A stretch of DNA of 64,000 nucleotides from Bin87 sp034423595 (GCA_965207025.1 OZ242258.1:3038001-3102000); one strand, 5' to 3'. Shown: positions 13,834-22,865, counted from the first letter of the stretch. The notes: generated from the letters alone by a model not told the origin. A program made the numbers and translations.

Positions 13834-16800
13834 ATGGTCACGCATCTGGACACCAGCGACGGGCGGTACGCGGAGGCGGCGGCGGCCATTCTGCGGCGGC
13901 ATGATAATTTTGAGGCTGAGGCCAACATCACCACCGCCGTGCGGGATTTCCTCATTCTTACCGGGTTGGCCGACGGCGACGCAATCATCGAGGAGAACCC
14001 GCCCAGCGATGCCAGCCGGCGGGCTGTTGACCTCACCGCGCTGGACACCTTCATCGAGTTCAAGCGTCGCGTTGGCACTGCCGGCGGTTTCAACCCCGAC
14101 CCGATCAACGTTCAGCAACTGGACGAGTACCTGGAGCTTTCCAAAGCCGCCGGCAAGGGCGTGCGCACCGGCATCCTCACCGACGGACGGTACTGGCTGC
14201 TGCGCTGGCCGGAGGCCGGGCCGGTGCGGACGACGCCGCCCTACGGGTTCGCGCTGGAATCGGCGGAGCAGTGGCTGCCGCTGTACGAATGGCTGCGCGA
14301 CCGGGCGCTGCTGTCGCTGGACAGCATACCGGCGGACCGGGCCAACGTGGAGCAGTACCTGGGGCCGGGCAGTCCGGCCTACCAGCGGGATATTGACGCG
14401 CTGGGCCGGCTGTATGGGGATGCTGCCCAATACGAAACCATCCAGGTAAAACGCCGGCTGTGGGAGAACCTGTTGCGGGCCGCGTTGGGCGAAATCGCCC
14501 GGGAGCCGGCGGAGCTGGATGACCTGTTCATCCGCCACACCTACCTGAGCCTGGTCATCGGCATGGCAGTGCAGGCGTCATTCGGCATCGACCTGCGACA
14601 GGTGGCGGAAACCGACCCGTCGGACTTGCTGCAAGGCCGGCGGTTCCGCGACGCCACCGGGCTGAGCGGCATCATCGAATCGGACTTTTTTGCCTGGCCC
14701 GACGAGGTGGGCGGACAGGACGTGATCAGAGCATTGGCCCGCCGAATTGCGCGGTTCGACTGGCAGAATGCCCCGCCGGACATCGCGGCCATCCTCTACG
14801 AAACCGTCATCCCGCCCGAGGAACGGCGCACCCTGGGCGAATACTACACCCCGGCGTGGCTGGCGCGGACGATGGTGCGGGAGCTGATTGACGACCCGCT
14901 GAATCAGAGGGCGCTGGATCCGGCCTGCGGGTCGGGGACGTTTATTGCAGAAGCCGTCGCCCACTTCTTGAACGCCGCCGGCGACGTAGGGGCGGGTTTG
15001 AAACCCGCCCCTACCCGAACACATTCGGCCACCGATGCCGACGTAGGGGCGAGGCATGCCTCGCCCCTACACCCCAAGGAGCTGCTTGACCGGCTGCGGG
15101 TGGCGGTGACGGGGATTGACGTGCATCCGGTGGCGGTGCATCTGGCGCGGGCGGCGTGGGCGCTGGCGGCGCGGCCGGCCATCGAGGCGGCGGTGCGGGC
15201 CGGATACGACGCATCGGGTTCGGTGCCCGTGTATCTGGGCGACGCGCTGCAACTGCGCTTTCGCGCCGGCGATCTGTTCGCGGGGCAGCAGGTGACCATC
15301 CAGGTTGAACCCTTGAACGGCGATGGTAGGGGCGGGTTTGAAACCCGCCCCTACGACGAGTTGGTGTTTCCCATATCGCTGGTGGACCGGGCCGACGCTT
15401 TCGACTCGCTGATGAGCCAGGTGGCCGCCGATATTGAGGCAGGCTACGATCCCCTCATCGCCCTGGACGACCATGGCATTGTCGACGTCAACGAGCGGGC
15501 GACGCTGGCCGACACCATCGCCACGCTGCAACGGCTGCACGACGAGGGGCGCGATCACATCTGGGCCTACTACACGCGCAACCTGGTGCGCCCGGTGGCG
15601 TTGAGCCGCACCAAGGTGGACGTGGTGATCGGCAACCCGCCGTGGCTGAACTACAACCAAACCGCCGACATCCTGCGCGAAGAGCTGGAAAACCAGAGCA
15701 AGAGTCTGTACGGCATCTGGCAGGGCGGACGCTACGCAACCCACCAGGACGTGGCCGGCCTGTTCTTCGCCCGCAGCGTTGACCTGTATCTGCGAGACGG
15801 CGGCGTCATCGGCATGGTGCTGCCGCACAGCGCGCTGCAGGCGGGGCAGTACGCCAAGTGGCGCACGGGAACCTGGGAGCATCATCCGCTCACGGCGAAG
15901 GGCAACGTCAGTCGGAAAGTGGAGCGCAAGCTGGCGGTGAACTTTGGGCACAGGACGGCGTGGGATCTGGAGCGGCTGGAACCAAATACGTTCTTCCCGA
16001 TTGCGTCGTGTGTGGTGTTTGCGGAGCGCATGGGAGAGGGAGTTGACGGAACGGCGTTGGACGAGTCGGTGGAGCAGTGGATAGGCCAGGCCGGCGCGGA
16101 TGACGTGCGGCGGGTGTCCAGCGGGATAACCGATACGTCGGTAAGTGGAGATTCGCCCTACGCAGGCCATACTCGACAGGGCGCGGTGATAGTGCCGCGC
16201 TGCCTGTTCTTTGTCACCGAGACGGAGAACACTGCCGTAGTTCAGGCCGGCCAGACCGTAACAGTCAACCCGCGCCGGGGTTCGCAAGACAAAGCGCCGT
16301 GGCGTAATCTTGATCTGACCGCCATCACGGAACAGACGATTGAACGCCGGCACCTTTACGACGTATATCTTGGTGAAACGTTGGTTCCCTACGCAACGCT
16401 GGAGCCGTTAAAGGCCATCCTGCCGGTGAAACATGGCGAATACGAGATACCGACGGATGCCGGCGGGACGGGCGGTATCCGGCTGGGTGGCCTGGAACGT
16501 CGGATGCGCGGGCGCTGGCAATCCATCAACCAAATGTGGGACGACAATAAACGGCCAGCCAATAAGCTGGATTTGCGCGGGCAATTGGACTATTACGGCA
16601 AACTGTCGGCACAACTGGAATGGCAGGCGAACCGAGATGGCAGACCAGTGAGAGTAGTTTATACATCTGCTGGGCAACCCACAGCGGCGTTGATTGATGA
16701 CAACAACATAATAGTTGACTACAAGCTATTCTGGATCGCTTGCAGAGATATGCACGAAGCCAATTATCTGCTGGCGATAATCAACAGCGATGCGCTGTAC

Positions 16801-17103
16801 GAAGCGGTACAGCCCTTTATGTCCAAAGGACAGTTCGGGGCGCGAGATTTACAAAAGCATCTATGGAAGTTGCCGATACCGGAGTATGACGCCGCGAACC
16901 CGCTGCATCGTGAGATAGCGGAGGCCGGCGCGGCGGCGGCGCTGGGAGCATCGGGCCGGCTGGCGGAGCTGCGTTCCGAGCGCGGTGAGGGAGTGACGGT
17001 GACCATCGCGCGGCGGGAGCTGCGGGCGTGGCTGCGCGGGTCGGCAGAGGGGACGGCGGTGGAGGGGGTGGTACAATCGTTGTTGCAGGCAGGTAGCGGT
17101 TAG
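13834..17103 (+). CDS. Single-chain type IIG-like restriction endonuclease / N6-adenine methyltransferase
   Basis: A 1089-residue fusion. An N-terminal nuclease-like region has D66, D71 and E75-F-K77 (FIEFKRR), a PD-(D/E)xK-type centre as in HsdR_N/type IIG enzymes. A helical linker leads to a gamma-class methyltransferase with motif I DPACGSGTF (from residue 362) and motif IV NPPW (601-604). The C-terminal third (GIRLGGLERRMRGRWQ; KGQFGARDLQKHLWKLPIPE) looks like target recognition. It would methylate adenine in its site and cut unmodified DNA. Palindromic repeats inserted in frame encode about 387-412 (VGAGLKPAPT, VGARHASP) and about 498-507 (GRGGFETRPY). Whether the enzyme remains active is unknown. 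It is followed at 11 bp by a pentapeptide/FRG gene. Confidence 0.85.
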   Translation: MVTHLDTSDGRYAEAAAAILRRHDNFEAEANITTAVRDFLILTGLADGDAIIEENPPSDASRRAVDLTALDTFIEFKRRVGTAGGFNPDPINVQQLDEYLELSKAAGKGVRTGILTDGRYWLLRWPEAGPVRTTPPYGFALESAEQWLPLYEWLRDRALLSLDSIPADRANVEQYLGPGSPAYQRDIDALGRLYGDAAQYETIQVKRRLWENLLRAALGEIAREPAELDDLFIRHTYLSLVIGMAVQASFGIDLRQVAETDPSDLLQGRRFRDATGLSGIIESDFFAWPDEVGGQDVIRALARRIARFDWQNAPPDIAAILYETVIPPEERRTLGEYYTPAWLARTMVRELIDDPLNQRALDPACGSGTFIAEAVAHFLNAAGDVGAGLKPAPTRTHSATDADVGARHASPLHPKELLDRLRVAVTGIDVHPVAVHLARAAWALAARPAIEAAVRAGYDASGSVPVYLGDALQLRFRAGDLFAGQQVTIQVEPLNGDGRGGFETRPYDELVFPISLVDRADAFDSLMSQVAADIEAGYDPLIALDDHGIVDVNERATLADTIATLQRLHDEGRDHIWAYYTRNLVRPVALSRTKVDVVIGNPPWLNYNQTADILREELENQSKSLYGIWQGGRYATHQDVAGLFFARSVDLYLRDGGVIGMVLPHSALQAGQYAKWRTGTWEHHPLTAKGNVSRKVERKLAVNFGHRTAWDLERLEPNTFFPIASCVVFAERMGEGVDGTALDESVEQWIGQAGADDVRRVSSGITDTSVSGDSPYAGHTRQGAVIVPRCLFFVTETENTAVVQAGQTVTVNPRRGSQDKAPWRNLDLTAITEQTIERRHLYDVYLGETLVPYATLEPLKAILPVKHGEYEIPTDAGGTGGIRLGGLERRMRGRWQSINQMWDDNKRPANKLDLRGQLDYYGKLSAQLEWQANRDGRPVRVVYTSAGQPTAALIDDNNIIVDYKLFWIACRDMHEANYLLAIINSDALYEAVQPFMSKGQFGARDLQKHLWKLPIPEYDAANPLHREIAEAGAAAALGASGRLAELRSERGEGVTVTIARRELRAWLRGSAEGTAVEGVVQSLLQAGSG
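14996..15014. repeat. Family B palindrome inside the type IIG coding sequence
   Basis: GTAGGGGCGGGTTTGAAAC, continuing CCGCCCCTAC, read in frame as VGAGLKPAPT. It lies 25 codons after methyltransferase motif I. Confidence 0.85.
15043..15070. repeat. Second palindrome (family B variant) inside the type IIG coding sequence
   Basis: GTAGGGGCGAGGCATGCCTC then GCCCCTAC, a perfect palindrome, in frame as VGARHASPLH. Confidence 0.85.
15326..15354. repeat. Third family B palindrome inside the type IIG coding sequence
   Basis: GTAGGGGCGGGTTTGAAACC then CGCCCCTAC, read in a different frame from the first copy, giving GRGGFETRPYD. Confidence 0.85.
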
Positions 17104-17114
17104 GAGGTTTTCTG

Positions 17115-17480
17115 ATGGCTAACAAACAGCACATAGAGTGGCTGCTAGAAGGGGTTGAGGCTTGGAACGCTCGGCGTGATAAATGTGATTTCACCCCCGA
17201 GCTTTCGGAAGCCAACCTTCGTGAGATTCTTTCCAATGCTGGAAAAGTTGACCATGCCGGAAGAATAGCGCTCGGTAAAGCCAACTTGAGCAAAGCCAGG
17301 CTTATTATGGTTGACCTTGGTAGAGCCAGCCTCTACCAAGCTGATCTCAGCGGTGCTGACCTCAGCTATGCGGACCTCTGCGACGCTGACCTCGGTGAAG
17401 CCGACCTGCGCGACGCTAACCTCCACAATGCCAAACTACGCCATGCCATGCTGATGGACGCCAAACTCTATGGCCGCTAA
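17115..17480 (+). pseudogene. 5' part of a pentapeptide-repeat/FRG gene, cut off by a +1 frameshift
   Basis: 121 residues: a non-repetitive start (HIEWLLEGVEAWNARRDKCD) then A(D/N)LxX pentapeptide repeats (LSKARLIMVDLGRASLYQAD and onward). It stops at 17478-17480, while the repeat register continues at once in another frame. Removing one C from GGCCGCT (17472-17478) would join AKLYG to ANLRSADLTG in perfect register. The intact gene would be about 535 codons. It starts 11 bp after the restriction-modification stop, with GGAGG ahead, so it is probably co-transcribed. A sequencing error, phase variation or true inactivation are all possible. Confidence 0.7.
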
Positions 17481-18723
17481 CCTTCGTAGCGCCGACCTCA
17501 CTGGCGCCAACCTTAGAAACGCTGATTTGCGTGGTACCGACCTCAATGGCGCGAACCTCAGTGGCGCTGACCTGCGCTTTGCCAAATTCAGGGATGCTGA
17601 CCTCAGCTTCGCCAACCTCAGCGGTACATATCTTGCCTCTGCTGACCTTACGGGCGCTGATCTTACGGGCGCCGATCTTACGGGCGCCGATCTTACGGGC
17701 GCTATACTGTGCAATACAACTCTTGACGGAACCGTGCTTACTGGCACTAACCTTGCCGGCACAGAGTTTTGGAAATCAAAATTCTATCCTGTAAGTTCGG
17801 TATCACCCAGCCAATACCAAGGTGCGCTGGACGACATCAATTCCGTCGCAAACCTGCTGTCAGAGATTCAAAAACTCCAAGGACATCATATAGACTATGC
17901 GGAGGAAATTTTCTTTTACTTTCGTGGCGAGCCCAAATGTGGATGGGAATTGCGACCTTCTGTAACACGCGAAGGCTTCGTTATAGACGAGAGCGATATG
18001 CTCCTTGATCTAATTTCACGACGGCCAGAGGAGTTTAGTGGGATTTCTTCGGCCTTGGGGCAATGGGTGTTGGCTCAGCACCATGAACTGAAAACCCGTT
18101 TCCTAGATGTCTCAAAGAATCCGCTAGTTGCCTTGTTCAACGCTTGCGGGAGCTATGTCGATGCCAAGGAAGACGGACGGTTGTATGTTTTCGCGGCGCC
18201 CCGGTCAATGGTTAAGCGTTTCAACAGCGATGTCGTCAGCGTCGTATCAAATTTTGCCAAGCTATCCCATGATGAACAAAATATAATCTTGACCAAGAAA
18301 GGGAATTGGCAAGACGACACCTTTACCACTCCATATTTCTACCTTGGAATGATGCGACACCTGTACCAGTTGATCAGAGAAGAAAAGCCCTATTTTGAGG
18401 AGCGGATTGACCCCAGAGACTTTTATCGCGTTTTCGTCGTTGAGCCGCAGCAGTCATCCGAGCGTGTCAGGTCTCAGTCAGGCGCCTTTTTAGCATCGGC
18501 TTTTCACGAGCGATTTGAGCGAGACGAAATTTCGGAATGGAATACGCGGATACCCGTCTATGCTTATTACTCGTTGACCGTACCGTCCAATAGTAAATCC
18601 CATATTATTGAGGAATTGCGTCTGCTGAACGTTACGCATGAAACGCTCTTTCCAGGGCTTGATTCGTCTGCGTCAGCGATTACAGAGCTTTATCGGCAAC
18701 GCCGTCAGCCAAGCGGCGGTTGA
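17470..18723 (+). CDS. Pentapeptide-repeat and FRG-domain protein (3' part of the split gene)
   Basis: A 417-residue frame. Residues 1-100 are pentapeptide repeats, including four near-identical ADLTG units, forming a right-handed beta-helix. An FRG domain follows: FFYFRGEPKCGWELRPS (F151-R152-G153) and LAQHHELKTRFLDVSKNPLV, with the H.(G/E)..TR.LD motif typical of FRG. The FRG domain's activity is not established; it is frequent in accessory and defence neighbourhoods. The ATG at 17470 overlaps the upstream frame by 11 bases, yet a single-base shift would fuse both into one protein, which I think was the original form. Base composition is visibly lower in G+C than its neighbours. Confidence 0.75.
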   Translation: MAANLRSADLTGANLRNADLRGTDLNGANLSGADLRFAKFRDADLSFANLSGTYLASADLTGADLTGADLTGADLTGAILCNTTLDGTVLTGTNLAGTEFWKSKFYPVSSVSPSQYQGALDDINSVANLLSEIQKLQGHHIDYAEEIFFYFRGEPKCGWELRPSVTREGFVIDESDMLLDLISRRPEEFSGISSALGQWVLAQHHELKTRFLDVSKNPLVALFNACGSYVDAKEDGRLYVFAAPRSMVKRFNSDVVSVVSNFAKLSHDEQNIILTKKGNWQDDTFTTPYFYLGMMRHLYQLIREEKPYFEERIDPRDFYRVFVVEPQQSSERVRSQSGAFLASAFHERFERDEISEWNTRIPVYAYYSLTVPSNSKSHIIEELRLLNVTHETLFPGLDSSASAITELYRQRRQPSGG

Positions 18724-18789
18724 CTGGAAAAGGCGGACGTTGCCTGTTGGCCATCGTCCGGCTGCTGCAAGCCCTGGGTGGAGGTGCGT

Positions 18790-18918
18790 ATGCCGTACAC
18801 CAATGGGAAAGTGAAAGTAATCAGAGGAGCCGGCCCCAAGCAGAGGCCGCCGAAAGGGCATCCGCCGGGAGCCAAACTGCCGCCGGCGAAGAAGGCTGCC
18901 GATACGCAGGCCGGTTGA
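18790..18918 (+). CDS. Possible small basic proline-rich protein
   Basis: A 42-codon frame (MPYTNGKVKVIRGAGPKQRP...), rich in K, P and G, with GGAGG 5 bases upstream. Nothing is recognised. It is the only plausible gene in the 532-bp gap 18724-19255, whose remaining sequence shows no clear repeat or RNA. Confidence 0.35.
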   Translation: MPYTNGKVKVIRGAGPKQRPPKGHPPGAKLPPAKKAADTQAG

Positions 18919-19255
18919 CGAGGTGTGGGGCAGTGTGTTGGAAACGGCAAGTATCTGTGTTGATACTCACGGCTACGAAGCCTGCAATACCTATGTGCTC
19001 CCCTGTCCGCTTCGGTGGCAGGGCAGCGAGACCGCCGCAAGGCGGCTTTCGCATTTATGTGAACGACGTTGCCGTTTATGCCTACCGTCAATTTCTACAA
19101 GGCCAGGTACCAGGTTGAAATTTCCGGTTAGGAGAGCGCCGATGATGACCCTACCCATTTGTCGGGGTTCCGTACTATACTGCCGGCAGCGATGGCAGGC
19201 ATGTTATGTAACTGCCAGCCGTGCATATTCCACGCCAAAAACATAAGGAGGCGTT

Positions 19256-19576
19256 ATGACGCAGCCCGCAGCCCGAACCGTTATGCAGGAAATTTCCCCC
19301 AAGCTGGCCGAACTATCGGCCGACGTGCTCTTCGGCGACGTTTGGGAGCGTCCCGAACTGTCCAAGCGCGACCGCAGCCTGATCACCGTGGCGACCCTGA
19401 CCGCGCTGTATCGCACCGACCAGTTGCGCGGACACATCGGGCGCGCGCTGGACAACGGCGTGACCCGCGAGGAAATCTCCGAGGTCATCGCGCACATGGC
19501 GTTTTACGCCGGCTGGCCGGTGGCGGCCAACGCCGTCCGCGTGGCCAAGGAAGTATTCGACGAACGCGGGGTGTAG
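19256..19576 (+). CDS. Carboxymuconolactone decarboxylase family protein
   Basis: A 106-residue protein aligning by eye to the CMD family: LSKRDRSLITVATLTALYRT, LRGHIGRALDNGVTREEISE, IAHMAFYAGWPVAANAV. The peroxidase CxxC of AhpD is absent, so it is closer to gamma-carboxymuconolactone decarboxylase-like proteins. An AAGGAGG site precedes the ATG (RBS 19247-19252). The substrate is unknown. Family A repeats follow the stop. Confidence 0.85.
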   Translation: MTQPAARTVMQEISPKLAELSADVLFGDVWERPELSKRDRSLITVATLTALYRTDQLRGHIGRALDNGVTREEISEVIAHMAFYAGWPVAANAVRVAKEVFDERGV

Positions 19577-19650
19577 CCGGCGCAGTCCGCCGATTTTCCC
19601 CTCTCCCCCAGAGGACTGACTGGGTAGGTATCGGGCATCCAGTGTAGGAT

Positions 19651-19782
19651 TTCACCCTAACCCTCTCCCATCGAGGGAGAGGGGATTCATCTACCCCTCA
19701 TTTCCCTCAGCGGGAGAGGGGCAACTTTCGCTGGCAACGACTTCACCCTCACCCCAGCCCTCTCCCATCAAGGGAGAGGGAT
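19651..19782. repeat. Two family A palindromes in tandem
   Basis: One copy at 19651-19686 (CACCCTAACCCTCTCCC/GGGAGAGGGG) and one at 19743-19782 (TCACCCTCACCCCAGCCCTC/AAGGGAGAGGG), with a partial unit between. They fill the 226-bp gap before the TPP enzyme. Confidence 0.8.
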
Positions 19783-19802
19783 TACTAAACAGGAGGCTCC
19801 CC

Positions 19803-21476
19803 ATGCCCAGAATGACCGGCGCCCGATTCCTCGCTGAAACCCTGCGCGAGTACGGCGTTACCCACGTTTTCTTTGTTCCCGCAATCATCCGCCGCGCCCT
19901 CGTTGAGATGGAGGACGTTGGCATCAAGCGCGTCATCTCCCACGGCGAGAAATCTGCGGCATACATGGCCGACGCCTACGCGCGCGTCACCGGCAAGCCG
20001 GGCTTGTGCTTCGCCCAGTCGGTGGGCGCGGCCAACCTGGCCGCCGGATTGCAGGACGCTTACCTGGGCGTTTCGCCGGTAATCGCCATCACCGGCCACC
20101 GGCCGCCGATGCACCGGCACCGCAATTCGTACCAGGAGATCGAGCACTCGCGTCCGTTTGCATCGGTGACCAAGTACAGCGTTGAGGTGGAGACGGTGGA
20201 TCAGTTGCCCCACCTGCTGCGCCAGGCGTTCCGCGAGGTCACCACCGGCCAGACCTTGCCGGCGCACCTGGACTTTTCGGGCATATCCGGCGACGTGATC
20301 ACCGATGGCGAGTTGGACATCGACGTGATTGCGGAGGAGCCGTTCATGCAGCGGCCGGCGTTCCGCCCTGAACCGGAGCCGGAGCGGGTCCGCGAGGCGG
20401 CGCGCATCCTGTCGCAGGCGGAGCGTCCAGTGATCGTGGCCGGCGGCGGCGTTACCGCGTCGGGCGCGGAGGCCGAGGTGACGCGGCTGGCCGAGATGCT
20501 GAACATTCCGGTGGCGACGGCCCTGAACGCCAAGGGCTGCATCCCCGAGAATCACCCGCTTTCCGTCGGTGTCGTTGGCAGCTACTCTCGCTGGTCCGCC
20601 AATCGCGTCGTGTCGGAGGCCGACCTGGTGCTGTTCATCGGGAGCCACACGGGCAGCCAGGTGACGCTGGACTGGCGTTTGCCCGCCGAGGGCACGCCCA
20701 CCATCCAGATCGACATCGACGCCAGCGAGCTGGGACGGTCATACGCCAACGCCTACGGACTGCTGGGCGACGCCAAGCGCACGCTAGAGCGCCTCATCGA
20801 CGTACTGGAGGAGACGGGCGGCAACGCCGGCTGGGTGTCCCGCGCCCAGGAGCACGTGCAGAACTGGCGCGACGAGCACGAGGACGTGCTCAACTCCGAC
20901 GCGGTGCCGATTCGCCCCGAGCGTCTGTGCCAGGAACTCACCAACTTCCTGCCCTCCGACGCCGTTCTGCTGGCCGACACTGGGCATGCCGGCATCTGGA
21001 CGGGCAGCATGGTGGAGCTGCACCATCCTGACCAGTCGTACCTGCGGGCCGCCGGCTCGCTGGGCTGGGGTCTGCCGGCCGCGCTGGGCGCCAAGTGCGG
21101 CGTACCCGACCGCCCGGTGGTGTGCTGGACCGGCGACGGAGGCATGTGGTACCACATCGGCGAGCTGGAGACCGCCGTGCGCTATGGCATCAACGCCGTT
21201 ATCGTCGTGCATAACAACGGCGGGTTGAACCAGGACCGCCGGGGCGACGAGGCTGCTTACGCCGGCAGAGAGAACGACAACTCCGCCGATCTGTGGCGGT
21301 TCACCGACACCAACTTCGCGCAGATCGCCGAGTCGATGGGCGCGTTGGGCATCCGCGTCACCGACCCCAACCAGATCAATTCTGCGCTGGACCAGGCCGT
21401 AAGCGCCAACCGTCCGGCGGTGGTGGACATCGTAAGCGACGGCGACGTTGCCGCCGCGCCGCCCTGGGGGCCATAG
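19803..21476 (+). CDS. Thiamine-pyrophosphate-dependent enzyme, acetolactate-synthase-like
   Basis: A 557-residue three-domain TPP enzyme. The N-terminal Pyr domain keeps the cofactor-activating glutamate E49 (ISHGEKSAAYMADAYARVTG). A central Rossmann-like domain follows (PVIVAGGGVTASGAE), and the C-terminal PP domain has GDGGMWYHIGELETAVRY ending near HNN, the GDG..NN TPP/Mg signature. No FAD-specific feature is decisive, so the reaction (acetolactate synthase, decarboxylase or carboligase) is open. GGAGG precedes the ATG. A paralogue with an altered active site lies at 53759. Confidence 0.88.
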   Translation: MPRMTGARFLAETLREYGVTHVFFVPAIIRRALVEMEDVGIKRVISHGEKSAAYMADAYARVTGKPGLCFAQSVGAANLAAGLQDAYLGVSPVIAITGHRPPMHRHRNSYQEIEHSRPFASVTKYSVEVETVDQLPHLLRQAFREVTTGQTLPAHLDFSGISGDVITDGELDIDVIAEEPFMQRPAFRPEPEPERVREAARILSQAERPVIVAGGGVTASGAEAEVTRLAEMLNIPVATALNAKGCIPENHPLSVGVVGSYSRWSANRVVSEADLVLFIGSHTGSQVTLDWRLPAEGTPTIQIDIDASELGRSYANAYGLLGDAKRTLERLIDVLEETGGNAGWVSRAQEHVQNWRDEHEDVLNSDAVPIRPERLCQELTNFLPSDAVLLADTGHAGIWTGSMVELHHPDQSYLRAAGSLGWGLPAALGAKCGVPDRPVVCWTGDGGMWYHIGELETAVRYGINAVIVVHNNGGLNQDRRGDEAAYAGRENDNSADLWRFTDTNFAQIAESMGALGIRVTDPNQINSALDQAVSANRPAVVDIVSDGDVAAAPPWGP

Positions 21477-21500
21477 GGTCATGGCGCAGAGTCGCAGCGA

Positions 21501-21938
21501 ATGACCAACAGCGGTGAACGCCGGTGGCATTGGCGATTTTTCGAGGGTACGGTATCGATCAGCGCGAGTATGTGGCTGGCGATTGCGCTCAACCAATGCT
21601 CCGCCTGCGCGGGGTGGCCATTGCTCGGCTTCCTCAACCGGCTGGCCACCAACGAAACTGGTATAATCATCGTAGCAACTGCGCTGCTGTTTCCGACGGC
21701 GTCGGTGTTGTATGGAGGGGTGCTCATGTTCTTCGCTGCCAAAGATACCGTTGAGAGATGGTCCCGCGCCAAGGACGAGAAGGCCATGGCCAAGGGCCGT
21801 GAGGAAGGTCGTAAGGAAGGTCGTAAGGAAGGCCGCGAGGCTGGGCGGGCGGAAATCGTTGCATTGCTGAAGGAGCACAACGTGCAGCTCCCGCCGGAAG
21901 TCATTAGCAAGTTGAACGGAGCGGGAAACTCGGAATAG
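21501..21938 (+). CDS. Membrane protein with charged KEGRKEGR coiled tail
   Basis: Not recognised. A 145-residue protein with two probable membrane helices (ISASMWLAIALNQCSACAGW and TGIIIVATALLFPTASVLYG, running into GVLMFFA) and a cytoplasmic highly charged helix containing tandem GREEGRKEGRKEGREAGR, encoded by a direct repeat GGTCGTAAGGAA. It ends in a short hydrophobic helix. It starts 24 bp after the TPP enzyme stop. A similar coiled segment occurs in the protein at 53325-53648. Confidence 0.6.
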   Translation: MTNSGERRWHWRFFEGTVSISASMWLAIALNQCSACAGWPLLGFLNRLATNETGIIIVATALLFPTASVLYGGVLMFFAAKDTVERWSRAKDEKAMAKGREEGRKEGRKEGREAGRAEIVALLKEHNVQLPPEVISKLNGAGNSE

Positions 21939-21956
21939 CCCGCCAATGCCGATTAT

Positions 21957-22814
21957 CTACTCTCCGGCCGCCCGTTGGATGAATTCGCGGGCGGCCGCGT
22001 AGTTTCTGGCTCCGCTGCGGCGTATCGGCGGGACCACGTAGCAATCCCCGACGCCTGCTGACTGCAACGCCGACCACACTTCCAGCGCGATGTCCACGCC
22101 GGAGCGTCCGCTGGCCAGATCGTCCGTGACCCGCTGCGGCACGCTGGCGAAGGAAACACCGTCCGATTCCAGCAGTCCCACGCCGTAGAACACCGGCACG
22201 GGCAACTCCTCGCCGGATACATGGGCGCAGGCGTCGGCGAATCGCCCGACGTCGTCGGGGTCGAACACCGGCTGGGTGATGAGGAAGTTCGCTCCAGATT
22301 CGATCTTGCGCACAGCCAGGAGCGCCTCCCCCTCAATGCCCCGGCCCAGGTCCACCGTCGCGCCGATGCAGAAATCGGTGGGCGCTCGTAAGGCGCGTCC
22401 CCGATAGTCAACGCTTTGATTCAGGTTGGCGATGGCCGCGATCAGTTCGGTAGGTCGATAATCGTGCACCGATGACGCCGCATCACGCGGGGCGAACGGG
22501 TCGCCGGCCACGACGATGACGTTTTCCAATGCGAGGGCCTGGGCTCCCAGCAGCAGGGATTCCAGCGCCAGGCGGTTCATGTCGCGCGTGGCCAGAGTGA
22601 AGATCGGATCCGCGCCATGCCGGTCGCGTAGAACGGCGGCCATCGCCACCGAGTTGACCCGCACCGCACGGCCGGGATTGTAGGCTGCCGAAACGAAATC
22701 GACGTTGCCGGGCGGAGCCGGAATGTCTTCGGGACGACCGGATCGGGGTGGCGAGTAGTCGCAGATGAAAGCAGGCCGGCCGGTTGCCGTGCCGCTGCGG
22801 TCGATTACCTTCAA
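21957..22814 (-). CDS. Methylenetetrahydrofolate reductase family protein
   Basis: About 285 residues of a MetF-type TIM barrel: DFVSAAYNPGRAVRVNSVAM, HGADPIFTLATRDMNRLALE, NVIVVAGDPF, FCIGATVDLG, KIESGANFLITQPVFDPDDV and PVFYGVGLL. These match the MTHFR segments for FAD/folate binding (TxRDmNR, GDpf, GAdFiiTQ.f). It would reduce methylene-THF to methyl-THF. The start is uncertain: TTG at 22814 is taken because everything upstream (TPSPLAGEGWGEG) is translated family A repeat. It lies downstream of the MqnA-like gene in one operon. Confidence 0.8.
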   Translation of the reverse strand: MKVIDRSGTATGRPAFICDYSPPRSGRPEDIPAPPGNVDFVSAAYNPGRAVRVNSVAMAAVLRDRHGADPIFTLATRDMNRLALESLLLGAQALALENVIVVAGDPFAPRDAASSVHDYRPTELIAAIANLNQSVDYRGRALRAPTDFCIGATVDLGRGIEGEALLAVRKIESGANFLITQPVFDPDDVGRFADACAHVSGEELPVPVFYGVGLLESDGVSFASVPQRVTDDLASGRSGVDIALEVWSALQSAGVGDCYVVPPIRRSGARNYAAAREFIQRAAGE

Positions 22815-22820
22815 TAACGA

Positions 22821-22865
22821 GTCCCCCTCACCCCAACCCTCTCCCGCCAGGGGAGAGGGAGTTTT
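22821..22865. repeat. Family A palindrome at the 5' end of the metF-like gene
   Basis: CCCCCTCACCCCAACCCTCT then CCCGCCAGGGGAGAGGGAG. It separates the MqnA-like stop from the metF-like start and keeps the metF frame open for 19 further codons. Confidence 0.85.

Noticed and set aside
13578..15354. Palindromic repeats as a CRISPR array
   Set aside because: Copies are irregularly spaced, lie inside and between genes over the whole window, and have no uniform spacers or cas genes.
17464..17482. Programmed ribosomal frameshifting in the pentapeptide-FRG gene
   Set aside because: No slippery heptamer is seen at CTCTATGGCCGCTAAC; the shift direction needed is simply a one-base excess. Kept as frameshift/possible error.
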